From NCBI GenBank assembly GCA_963557065.1, contig CAUWCT010000021.1, forward strand, positions 1 through 29,116: 29,116 nucleotides of DNA, read 5' to 3'. The notes beneath the pieces are model-generated. The model was not told the DNA's origin and ran no database searches. It saw nothing but the letters and a program-made list of their open reading frames with translations. This document shows positions 23,517 to 29,116 of this stretch, piece by piece. The stretch is from UMGS1370 sp963557065. Its GTDB lineage: Bacteria; Bacillota; Clostridia; Lachnospirales; Lachnospiraceae. Every line of letters starts with the position of its first letter. Position 1 is the first letter of the stretch. The position numbers were made by a program, and so were the translations under genes.

Positions 23517-23650
23517 TCGAGTCCGGCAACGGTTGCGCGCTTGTTGCCGCCGGCCTCAGGTTTTTGCAAAATCCCTTACCCGGTAATCTTGCCGCAGAGA
23601 TTGGATGCATCTTTATAGCTGTCAATCATCTGCTTGATAATGATACTATA
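23507..23650 (-). pseudogene. Decayed gene fragment on the minus strand
   Basis: Read on the minus strand, one frame gives IIKQMIDSYKDASNLCGKITG, a TAA stop, then in the same frame GILQKPEAGGNKRATVAGLDKK and a second TAA (23507-23509). A TAG lies just upstream of it. The composition looks protein-like and is more GC-rich (CGGCGGCAACAAGCGCGCAACC) than the surrounding A-rich DNA. I read it as the tail of a lost gene with a premature stop; the parent family is not recognised. Confidence 0.35.
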
Positions 23651-23817
23651 CTAAGTAATTGTGTGCAGAATATGACCATTTTCTAAAATCAAAATAAACA
23701 ATTCCGAACGAAAATCTAACAAAAAACGAAAGAAAAAAATGTTTATTTTGGGTGTATCTGGAAATACTGCAGTTAGATATGATAACTTTATTTTATTTTA
23801 GGAGGGAAAACAGGATC
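23651..23817. other. AT-rich gap ahead of the HPr-like gene
   Basis: Nothing coding is seen. The stretch 23690-23745 is very A-rich. TATGAT (23778-23783) could be the -10 box of the HPr-like gene, but no good -35 lies 16-18 bp before it. Confidence 0.3.
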
Positions 23818-24075
23818 ATGGTAGAAGTGGCAGTGGGATTTGAACAGGCAAAGGATATTATTGAATTTGTGAGGAGGGTGAATCAATTTTCCTGCAATGC
23901 GGATCTGGTCAGCGGAAACCGGGCAGTAGATGCCAAATCTTTAATGGGCACCTTTGCTATCAGTCAGGCGGCGGACTTAAAGTTGGTGATTTATGAAAAT
24001 TCTCAAAGTGAGGCGGCCGATATGATTTCAGGACTGAAAGAATTTGCGCCAAGAAGGAAAATGAATAAAAAGTAA
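23818..24075 (+). CDS. HPr-like protein lacking the phosphorylatable histidine
   Basis: The start at 23818 is chosen because GGAGGG lies 11 bp upstream; it gives 85 residues, exactly HPr length. MVEVAVGFEQAKDIIEFVRRVNQFSCNADL then NRAVDAKSLMGTFAISQAADLKLVIY follows the HPr pattern. The regulatory Ser46 region is present (AKSLMG), but the GLHARPA active-site loop is replaced by GFEQAKD, so there is no His15. It therefore cannot pass phosphate to EIIA proteins. By analogy with Crh of Bacillus, which also lacks that histidine, it could be a seryl-phosphorylated corepressor of catabolite control. No other PTS gene adjoins it. Confidence 0.75.
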   Translation: MVEVAVGFEQAKDIIEFVRRVNQFSCNADLVSGNRAVDAKSLMGTFAISQAADLKLVIYENSQSEAADMISGLKEFAPRRKMNKK

Positions 24076-24095
24076 AAAAATTTACAAAAAAGGTA

Positions 24096-24124
24096 TTGCA
24101 TTTGTTTACAAAAAACGCTATATT
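24096..24124 (+). promoter_or_regulatory. Promoter of the BlaI-family operon with repeated motifs
   Basis: TTGCAT (24096-24101) and TATATT (24119-24124) are 17 bp apart. TTTACAAAAAA occurs at 24081 and again at 24105, and ATAAAC faces GTTTAT downstream (about 24125-24145). TACA-containing dyads are typical of BlaI/MecI operators, so the repressor probably binds here to control its own gene. Confidence 0.5.
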
Positions 24125-24186
24125 ATAAACAAAAAATGCGTTTATTAAAAAATGAATAATATAAACAGAAAGAGACGATAACAACG

Positions 24187-24591
24187 ATGCGAATGAAAGA
24201 TGATACATTAGAGTTTTTAGGAGGTCGTAAAAAATTATCTTTTCAAGAACGAGAATATATGGAGATTATTTGGAAAAAACCTGATGGAATTAGTTCAGAA
24301 GAACTTTATAGTGCTTTTCAAACAGCGAGAGGTACTATAGCGGCAACTTTATCACATATTACAGATAAAGGATATGTGGTATTTCAAAAAGATGGAAGAA
24401 ATACTATTTATGTACCGCTTGTCTCAAAATTAGAATATGAACAGGCAGTTTTAAAACAAAAGATGAAAAAATATATGGGGTTTGGATCACTTACAACTTT
24501 AATTGGAATGTTTTGCGGAAAATCAGAGCTAGAAGAACATGAAAAAGAAGAAATTGAAGAATTAATAAAGAAAATTTCGAAAGAGCAATAA
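24187..24591 (+). CDS. BlaI/MecI/CopY-family repressor
   Basis: 134 residues (start at 24187; ATG 24193 is also possible; the ribosome site is weak in both cases). The winged-helix core is clear: LSFQEREYMEIIWKKPDGISSEELYSAFQTARGTIAATLSHITDKGYVVFQKDGRNTIYVPLVSKLEYEQAV. The C-terminal part supplies the dimerisation helices and an acidic tail (ELEEHEKEEIEELIKKISKE). Members repress beta-lactamase, metal or envelope-stress genes until a membrane metalloprotease partner triggers their cleavage. That partner follows here but is broken. The pair differs from neighbours in its high AT content. Which genes it controls besides its own operon is not visible. Confidence 0.9.
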   Translation: MRMKDDTLEFLGGRKKLSFQEREYMEIIWKKPDGISSEELYSAFQTARGTIAATLSHITDKGYVVFQKDGRNTIYVPLVSKLEYEQAVLKQKMKKYMGFGSLTTLIGMFCGKSELEEHEKEEIEELIKKISKEQ

Positions 24592-25383
24592 GGGGGGGAC
24601 AAATGGTATTTTTTCTGCTTATTGTGTTTTCTACAACTTTGATTGGAACGATTCTGTTTTTTGCTTTTTGGCAGTCGCATATAAAATGGGGGACGAAAAT
24701 GCAGAAGTTTTAGAACAGATGATGAAGGGATTATTAATATTTTTTTTAATGCCAATTTTGTTAGGAACTATATTTTTGATAAGTCAGAAAATTGGAGATG
24801 TAAGATATGCGGCTGTGAAAGGGGAAGACAATTTGTATTCAATTAAGACTTCTTCTAGTTGGCAGTTTGTATGGAATTTTTACTCAAAAGATAAAATCGT
24901 CCGTCTATTGTATATGGTAAGTATGCTATGGTTAATGGTTACTTTTGTAATTGTGATTAGAGGAATTTGGATAAATTGTAAGATACAGGGGATGTTAGCA
25001 GAAAGGATTTCTCTGATAGACAACTGCAATGTAAAAAAAGGACTTGAATTTGTTGGGAAAAAGATAGATTTATCGAAAGAGATTCCGATCTATTGGTGTA
25101 AGCATTTAGACACTCCTATTTTGTCGGGAATATTTTTCCAAAAATATATTTGGATCGGTGTGATTATAGTGATGAAGAGTGTGGATTGATTTTATTTCAC
25201 GAACTAGTTCACTATAAAAAGAAAGATATACTGTTTAGAGGAATGTCAGAAATTTTATGGGCTTTGTACTGGTTTAATCCGATAATTATTAGATTTGTAC
25301 GAGAATTTTATACATATTGCGAAATAGGATGTGATAAGGTAGTTGTTAGGGTGTGTTTGAAAATTAAAAAGTGCACAAAACGT

Positions 25384-25426
25384 TTGCTTATATCCCCTCT
25401 TTCATGGTAAAATAAAGAAAAAGGGG
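25384..25426 (+). promoter_or_regulatory. IS promoter and hairpin that hides the transposase ribosome site
   Basis: TTGCTT (25384-25389) and TAAAAT (25408-25413) could be the IS promoter (18-bp spacing). CCCCT-C-TTTC (25394-25403) can pair with GAAA-A-AGGGG (25417-25426), and the right arm holds the AGGGG ribosome site of the ATG at 25435. Transcripts started by the IS promoter lack the left arm, so only read-through RNA would be silenced. Confidence 0.5.
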
Positions 25427-25434
25427 CTGATATT

Positions 25435-26198
25435 ATGTTAAGACGTTACGAACTGACAGATCAGGAATGGGAACAGATCGCATCTTTACTTCCTCCGGAA
25501 AAAACTGGGAAACCTGGACGTCCTTCAAAAGATAACCGTACTATGCTTAATGGGATGGTCTGGATTGCACGCAGCGGTGCCCCATGGCGTGACCTGCCGG
25601 AACGTTATGGATCCTGGAATTCAGTATACAGTCGCTTCCGCAAGTGGATTGATGATGGAATTCTTGATAACATCTTCCGGGTACTCAGCCTTGAAGCTGA
25701 ACTTTATGAACTCTCAATGGATGCCACAATCGTTCAGGCTCATCAGCACAGTGCAGGTGCAAAAAAAGGGGGACTCCAAACGAGATCGGACACAGCCGTG
25801 GAGGAGCCAGTTCCAAAATCCATGCAGCCGTAGACGCTTATGGCTATCCAGTTTATCTGATGCTTAGTGAGGGACAGCGTAATGACATTAATTTTGCCAT
25901 TCCGTTGTTAGAGCATGTTAATATAGAAAGAAGCAGTGTGCTTGCAGACCGTGGTTATGACAGTCAGAATTTGATTGATTATATCTATGAAAAAAGCGGT
26001 GAACCAACCATTCCGTCCAAAAAAGGAGCCAAATTTGAGCGACATTGTGACTGGTGGTTGTATAAAGAGCGACATTTGGTAGAGAAATACTTTCTCAAAC
26101 TGAAGGGATTTCGCCACATTGCCACTCGTTATGATAAGTTGGCATTCACATATATGGGGTTCATATGCCTTGCATCAATCCTGATTTGGATAAAATAA
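25435..26198 (+). CDS. IS5-family transposase, made by -1 frameshift (OrfA/OrfB)
   Basis: OrfA runs 25435-25833 (MLRRYELTDQEWEQIASLLPPE, GRPSKDNRTMLNGMVWIARSGAPWRDLP) and OrfB is read in the -1 frame to 26198. The shift should occur at A7 (25761-25767) followed by G5: in frame this reads GCA AAA AAA GGG, a slippery A-AAA-AAA site. After it the -1 frame reads GTPNEIGHSRGGASSKIHAAVDAYGYPV. The fused product is about 254 residues, normal for this group. The DDE residues are visible: Asp in SMDATIVQAHQHS, Asp in VLADRGYDSQ and Glu in ERHLVEKYFLKLKGFRHIATRYDK. No stop or frame defect apart from the programmed shift is seen, so the element may be active. Confidence 0.88.
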
Positions 26199-26398
26199 TC
26201 AAAAACTCATAATTTTCAAACACGCTCTAGTAATATAACTCATAAAGAAAAAATAGTCTATGCGAAATTAATAGGTGAGGCAAAGACTTCATTTGTTTCG
26301 ATATTTTCAGAAAGTACACTTAGAAATTCGAAAAAGAATATAATAGTTAGGAGACTGTCAGCTGGTCCTATGTCAAGATTTAGTACAAGTTAAAACGA

Positions 26399-26406
26399 GA
26401 AATTTC
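26399..26406. repeat. 8-bp target duplication, left copy
   Basis: GAAATTTC here is repeated exactly at 27898-27905, directly abutting both ends of the IS256-family element. Eight bp is the usual duplication of that family. Confidence 0.9.
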
Positions 26407-26468
26407 GAGACCGTTTCAAGTTTTGTGTAAATTGAAAAACTGATATAAGATATGTCGTTAGTTACTTT

Positions 26469-26499
26469 GGGCAGAGCCGACTTTTTTGAAGTTCTGCCC
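26469..26499. terminator. Hairpin near the left end of the IS256 element
   Basis: GGGCAGA (26469-26475) pairs with TCTGCCC (26493-26499), with ACTT..AAGT nested inside around a T-run. It may isolate the transposase from outside transcription. Confidence 0.45.
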
Positions 26500-26536
26500 T
26501 TGCTTGTATTATAATGCAGTTTCAGGACATGTCAAG

Positions 26537-26562
26537 AAGGGCTGGCTTTACCAGCCCTTTTT
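26537..26562. terminator. Terminator at the 3' end of the IS256 transposase
   Basis: AAGGGCTGG (26537-26545) pairs perfectly with CCAGCCCTT (26551-26559) around CTTTA. The T-run is on the plus side (TTTTT), so it stops transcription entering from the M56 gene; on the minus strand it follows the transposase stop by about 15 bp and may act both ways. Confidence 0.65.
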
Positions 26563-26575
26563 GTCTTGCTGCTGC

Positions 26576-27824
26576 TTATAATCCAGACAGCCTTTCTTCA
26601 AAAAATATTTCAAGCTGCGAATGAATCTGACCCCAGTCCTGACGATGACCAGTCCATTTTTTGGTGATATCCGTCATCGCCAGATACAGCATTTTCAACA
26701 GACTGTCATCGGAAGGGAATACGGTCTTGGATTTTGTGACTTTTCGTAACTGGCGGTTAAATCCCTCAATGGTATTGGTTGTATATATCAGACGACGAAC
26801 TGCTTCCGGATACTTAAAATAGGTGGAAAGATTTGCCCAATTATCTTTCCAGGATTTTGCAATCTTAGGGTATTTTCCGCTCCATTTTTCATCAAAGCTG
26901 TCTAGTTCCGTTAATGCGATTTCTTCTGTTGGCGCCGCATATACACGCTTCAGATCAGCCATCAGGGGTCTGATCTCCTTATAGGAAACAAACTTCGTTG
27001 TGTTCCGGATCTGATGGATGATACATTGCTGGATCTCTGTCTGTGGGAATACTGCCTCAATCGCCTGAGGAAATCCGGTCAGTCCATCCACGCATGCGAT
27101 CAGGATATCTTCCACACCACGGTTCTTCAGTTCATTTAAGATGGAAAGCCAGAATTTCGCACTTTCGTTTTGGCCGACATACATACCGAGTACGTCTTTG
27201 TGTCCTTCCATATCAATTCCAATCGCAATATAAACAGCACGTTTTACAATCCGGCCTTCATTACGCACATGGTAATGGATAGCATCCATGAAAACAACTG
27301 CATAGATTTCTTCCAAAGGTCTTTCCTGCCATTCTTTTACAATAGGGAGAATCTTGTCTGTGATTCGGCTGATGGTACTGTCGGAGATATCAAGGTCATA
27401 CAGTTCACGCATATGACTTTCAATATCGCCAGTAGTCATTCCTTTTGCATACATAGAGATAATCTTTTCCTCCATGTCCTGTGTGACTGTATTCTGGTAT
27501 TTTTTGACAATCTGCGGTTCGAATTCGCCATTACGATCTCGTGGAATATCAATCTCCATATCCCCCATAGCTTGTATGCATGGTTTTCTGAGAATGTCCA
27601 TTTCTGGAATTGTTAGTTTCTTTGTTTCGATAATCATACTTTGAATAACCCAATTCCTCATCCAATTCCTGATCCAATGCTCCCTCCAGGATAATTGACA
27701 TCATATCACGCATGATAGAATTGACATCAGTACCGTCTTTTACTTTTACATTATTTTCTTTCAGATAATTGCCCATCATTTCTCTGAGAGCTGCTTTTTG
27801 TGGTGAATCTTTTTTCCTTGCCAT
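26576..27824 (-). pseudogene. IS256-family (Mutator-type) transposase with a +1 frameshift
   Basis: The start is at 27824 (MARKKDSPQKAALREMM) with GGAGG 8 bp before it. The first part reads to NSRNGHSQKTMHTSYGGYGD and stops. The second part, in another frame, begins MEIDIPRDRNGEFEPQIVKKYQ and runs to FFEERLSGL at 26576. Dropping one G from the five-G run (plus-strand CCCCC at 27562-27566) joins them as SYGDMEIDIPRDRNG, the normal family sequence, giving 415 residues. The total of 1249 bp (one over a multiple of three) agrees with a single inserted base. Catalytic residues are otherwise present (VVFMDAIHYHVRNEG, ILIACVDGLTGFPQAIEAVFP, and Glu in TTNTIEGFNRQLRK). IS256 elements do not normally use frameshifting, so this copy is probably dead. 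Confidence 0.88.
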
Positions 27825-27897
27825 AAAATAAACCTCCAAACTGAGTAATTCTATCTTACATCAGTTTGAAGGTTTACACAAACTTTGGGATACTCCC

Positions 27898-27905
27898 GAA
27901 ATTTC
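27898..27905. repeat. 8-bp target duplication, right copy
   Basis: GAAATTTC, identical to 26399-26406. The site is itself a perfect palindrome. Confidence 0.9.
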
Positions 27906-27911
27906 CCCATT

Positions 27912-28826
27912 TTAACTTGCCAAAAGCTCTACCTTCATGTGAGTTCTTTCGTATACTCGTTCAAATTCATCCGGTGACATATAGTCACAATGGCTATGAA
28001 TCCGTTTGGTATTATAGAAAGCTTCCAGATATTCGAAAACCAACCGATATGCCTGTTTATAATCTCGGATTTTAAATCGATTCAGCCATTCACGTTTAAT
28101 AATGGAATGGAAGGATTCAATGCATGCATTATCCCACGGAAATGCTTTCTTTGAATAACTACGCTGCATATTTTCAGTTGCTTTTTTATATTCTTTTGCA
28201 ACGTACTGACTGCCACGATCTGAATGAATGATTAGCGGCTGATTAATATTTCGACGAGCTTTGGCTTTATTTATAGTATCAATTACACAGGATACTTCCA
28301 ATGTTTCTGAAAGTGTCCATGCAATGATCTTTCTGGAAAATAAATCCATAATACTGGTCAGATAGACGAATCCGTCTATTGTCCAAATGTAAGTAATATC
28401 CGAACACCAAACAGCATTCGGGTGATCAGGATTAAACTGTTCATCAAGGATATTTTGTAATTCTGTGCTGAAATCAGAATCTTTTGTGGTAATCGTCCAT
28501 GGCTTGCTCCATTGAGCACGTAGTCCCATTTGGCGCATATATGTCCCAACCGTTCTTTCTGAGATGATTTCGCCGGTTTTACGCAGTTCTATCGTAATTT
28601 TGGGAGCACCATAATTTTGCTTGGAATTATCATAAATATCCTGTATTTTAGTTTTTACAATTTCACGACGTTTTTCTGTATCAGAAGGCACGTGATGGAG
28701 CCATGCGTGATATCCTGAACGTGAGACACCTAAGAATTTCAACATTCCGGAGACGGAAACCCGGCGTCCAGCCTTCTTGGCAGCTTCCGTCTTCTCAGAC
28801 ACTTCGAGATAAATGGCTTCGGTCAT
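27912..28826 (-). CDS. IS3-family transposase OrfB
   Basis: 304 residues, start ATG at 28826 overlapping the orfA stop as ATGA. The N-terminal part is the HTH_21 region (GRRVSVSGMLKFLGVSRSGYHAWL). The rve integrase core has the DDE triad: Asp in NAVWCSDITYIWTIDGFVYL, Asp in IIHSDRGSQYVAKEYK and Glu in NACIESFHSIIKREWLNRF. In IS3 elements OrfB is normally made as an OrfAB fusion by -1 frameshifting in the end of orfA, and a suitable slippery run is present. The frame is intact. The stop codon lies just before the hairpin that IS256 has split. Confidence 0.93.
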   Translation of the reverse strand: MTEAIYLEVSEKTEAAKKAGRRVSVSGMLKFLGVSRSGYHAWLHHVPSDTEKRREIVKTKIQDIYDNSKQNYGAPKITIELRKTGEIISERTVGTYMRQMGLRAQWSKPWTITTKDSDFSTELQNILDEQFNPDHPNAVWCSDITYIWTIDGFVYLTSIMDLFSRKIIAWTLSETLEVSCVIDTINKAKARRNINQPLIIHSDRGSQYVAKEYKKATENMQRSYSKKAFPWDNACIESFHSIIKREWLNRFKIRDYKQAYRLVFEYLEAFYNTKRIHSHCDYMSPDEFERVYERTHMKVELLAS

Positions 28827-29116
28827 TTTCCCAGAATGTTGATGGCTTTTTTTAATACATCAAGTGCATCTTGTGCGTCACGTAATTCACGTTTGAGACG
28901 AGCGATTTCCTTTTGTTCATCCGAAGCATAATTACCAGAGCCACGAACAGGAATATCACCGGATTCTCGGAAGTCTTTTAGCCACTTTGTTAATGTGCTA
29001 TATCCAATTCCGAGGTTTTCTGCACATCCACGTACTCCTAAATCTTTATGATCTTCGTAGTATGCATTTTGCGCTCTCCGGCGGTCGCAAATGCGTTTTG
29101 GAACGGCCGCTTTGCG
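28823..29116 (-). CDS. IS3-family transposase OrfA, N-terminus outside the window
   Basis: The minus-strand frame enters at 29116 and ends with TGA at 28825-28823, 97 residues within the window. It reads ...QNAYYEDHKDLGVRGCAENLGIGYSTLTKWLKDF, a helix-turn-helix of the IS3/IS911 type, then DEQKEIARLKRELRDAQDALDVLKKAINILGK, a leucine-zipper-like coiled coil for multimerisation. The zipper ends in VLKKA, where TTA AAA AAA GCC (A7G; plus-strand T7 at 28847-28853) provides a -1 slippery site; the shifted frame reads on into OrfB through HQHSGKMTEA. The start codon lies beyond the window. Confidence 0.88.
   Translation of the reverse strand, partial: RKAAVPKRICDRRRAQNAYYEDHKDLGVRGCAENLGIGYSTLTKWLKDFRESGDIPVRGSGNYASDEQKEIARLKRELRDAQDALDVLKKAINILGK

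Larger units (their letters stand above)
25349..26227 (+). mobile_element. IS5-family (IS427-type) insertion sequence, 879 bp
   Basis: The ends are inverted repeats of about 18 bp: GGGTGTGTTTGAAAATTA at the left (25349-25366) and its partner GAGCGTGTTTGAAAATTA read inward from 26227; 14 bases (GTGTTTGAAAATTA) are identical. The target dinucleotide TA is duplicated (25347-25348 and 26228-26229). Excision of the element with one TA rejoins the interrupted M56 gene in frame, which fixes the borders. Two overlapping frames encode the transposase. Confidence 0.9.
24603..26362 (+). pseudogene. BlaR1/M56-family sensor peptidase, frameshifted and IS-interrupted
   Basis: Translation begins at 24603 (MVFFLLIVFSTTLIGT), 11 bp after the repressor. 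The frame must shift near 24660 to continue as FLAVAYKMGDENAEVLEQ..., and again near 25160 to join KYIWIG with DYSDEECGLILFHELVHYKKKDILFRG. That last part carries the zinc motif HELVH of M56 peptidases. The coding then runs to CDKVVV at 25347 and is cut by an IS5-type element. Removing 25349-26227 plus one TA duplication restores the frame as VVV-SNITHKEKIVYAKLIGEAKTSF. Similarity to M56 tails stops near 26362, where an IS3-type end appears. The gene cannot make a working sensor unless the two frameshifts are sequencing errors, and the IS would still break it. Confidence 0.85.
26407..27897 (-). mobile_element. IS256-family insertion sequence, 1491 bp
   Basis: The borders are set by the perfect 8-bp duplication GAAATTTC. 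The ends are related inverted repeats: left GAGACCGTTTCAAG..GTGTAAA..AAACTGATATAAGATA, right (read inward) GGGAGTATCCCAAAG..GTGTAAA..AAACTGATGTAAGATA, so similarity runs about 46 bp with a variable middle. The transposase gene occupies 26576-27824 on the minus strand and carries a 1-bp insertion. Two hairpins lie between the transposase stop and the left end. Confidence 0.93.
26386..27919. repeat. 10-bp inverted repeat split by the IS256 element
   Basis: CAAGTTAAAA (26386-26395) and TTTTAACTTG (27910-27919) become a hairpin with a 15-nt loop (CGA-GAAATTTC-CCCA) once the IS256 element and one duplication are removed. In the intact IS3 this would be the terminator-like structure after orfB. Confidence 0.6.
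26363..29116 (-). mobile_element. IS3-family insertion sequence, 5' end outside the window, split by IS256
   Basis: The element is read on the minus strand: orfA enters from beyond 29116 and orfB ends at 27912. Its 3' end is proposed at 26363, where plus-strand sequence begins TGGTCCTATGTCAAGA (TG-start inverted-repeat style of IS3) and M56 coding similarity stops. The IS256-family element at 26407-27897 lies inside its 3' untranslated part. The other end, and therefore the target duplication, is not in the window, so the border is a prediction. Confidence 0.65.

Noticed and set aside
23521..23560. CRISPR repeat or attachment site suggested by CGGCAAC ... GTTGCCG
   Set aside because: It is a single 7-bp inverted repeat within the decayed gene fragment, with no repeat units or spacers.
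24081..24145. AT-rich repeats as a plasmid origin or iteron array
   Set aside because: There are only two copies of TTTACAAAAAA and no replication gene. Placement at the BlaI-family promoter makes an operator more likely.
27170..27616. Plus-strand frame of 148 codons inside the IS256 element
   Set aside because: It lies antisense to the transposase, which is recognisable along its whole length.

Overview
The window looks like a chromosomal segment of a low-to-mid GC anaerobic Firmicute, most likely a gut Lachnospiraceae (Clostridia). The basis is family resemblance: cell-wall-binding repeats rich in WWQNDDGSY and YYFD motifs, a YesM/YesN two-component pair beside a sugar ABC importer, a clostridial-type GlnRS, and MurQ paired with a BadF-type kinase. 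No rRNA, tRNA or CRISPR array was seen. All homology statements come from reading the proteins; no database search was run.

Layout. (1) 1-2372: three AT-rich genes, two for secreted cell-wall-binding-like proteins and one unknown, behind a promoter overlapped by ATTCCCAT-type inverted repeats. (2) 2550-6533: an alpha-glucoside PTS operon, with an RpiR-family regulator, an EIICB transporter and a GH4 6-phospho-alpha-glucosidase, corresponding to B. subtilis glvR/glvC/glvA. (3) 6487-17854: a large carbohydrate module comprising a solute-binding lipoprotein, two permeases, a sensor kinase, an AraC-type response regulator, MurNAc-6-P etherase, a MurNAc/GlcNAc-type kinase and a heparinase II/III-family lyase without a signal peptide. 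It is bracketed by a 169/170-bp direct repeat, nearly identical at both ends and carrying a terminator. (4) 17851-23380: a MATE transporter behind a promoter-plus-attenuator leader, glnS, and a small operon of MocR-type regulator, tiny membrane protein and NUDIX hydrolase. (5) 23381-24075: a decayed gene fragment and an HPr-like protein lacking the catalytic histidine. (6) 24096-29116: a BlaI/BlaR1-type regulatory pair whose sensor gene is wrecked by two frameshifts and insertion sequences: an 879-bp IS5/IS427-type element, then an IS3-family element that itself carries an IS256-family element near its 3' end. The window ends inside IS3 orfA.

How it may work. The PTS operon takes up and phosphorylates alpha-glucosides, GlvA hydrolyses the 6-phospho-glucoside, and the RpiR protein senses the sugar phosphate. 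In the module, the ABC importer (its ATPase must be encoded elsewhere) brings in an unphosphorylated glycan fragment under YesM/YesN-type control. The kinase and MurQ would turn MurNAc into GlcNAc-6-P plus D-lactate. An apparently cytosolic lyase at the end of this operon suggests that the imported oligosaccharide contains both a MurNAc-type sugar and a uronic acid, or another lyase substrate. That combination, inside direct repeats that could excise it, is the most interesting feature here. The IS-riddled right end is recent wreckage whose order of events can be reconstructed from target-site duplications.
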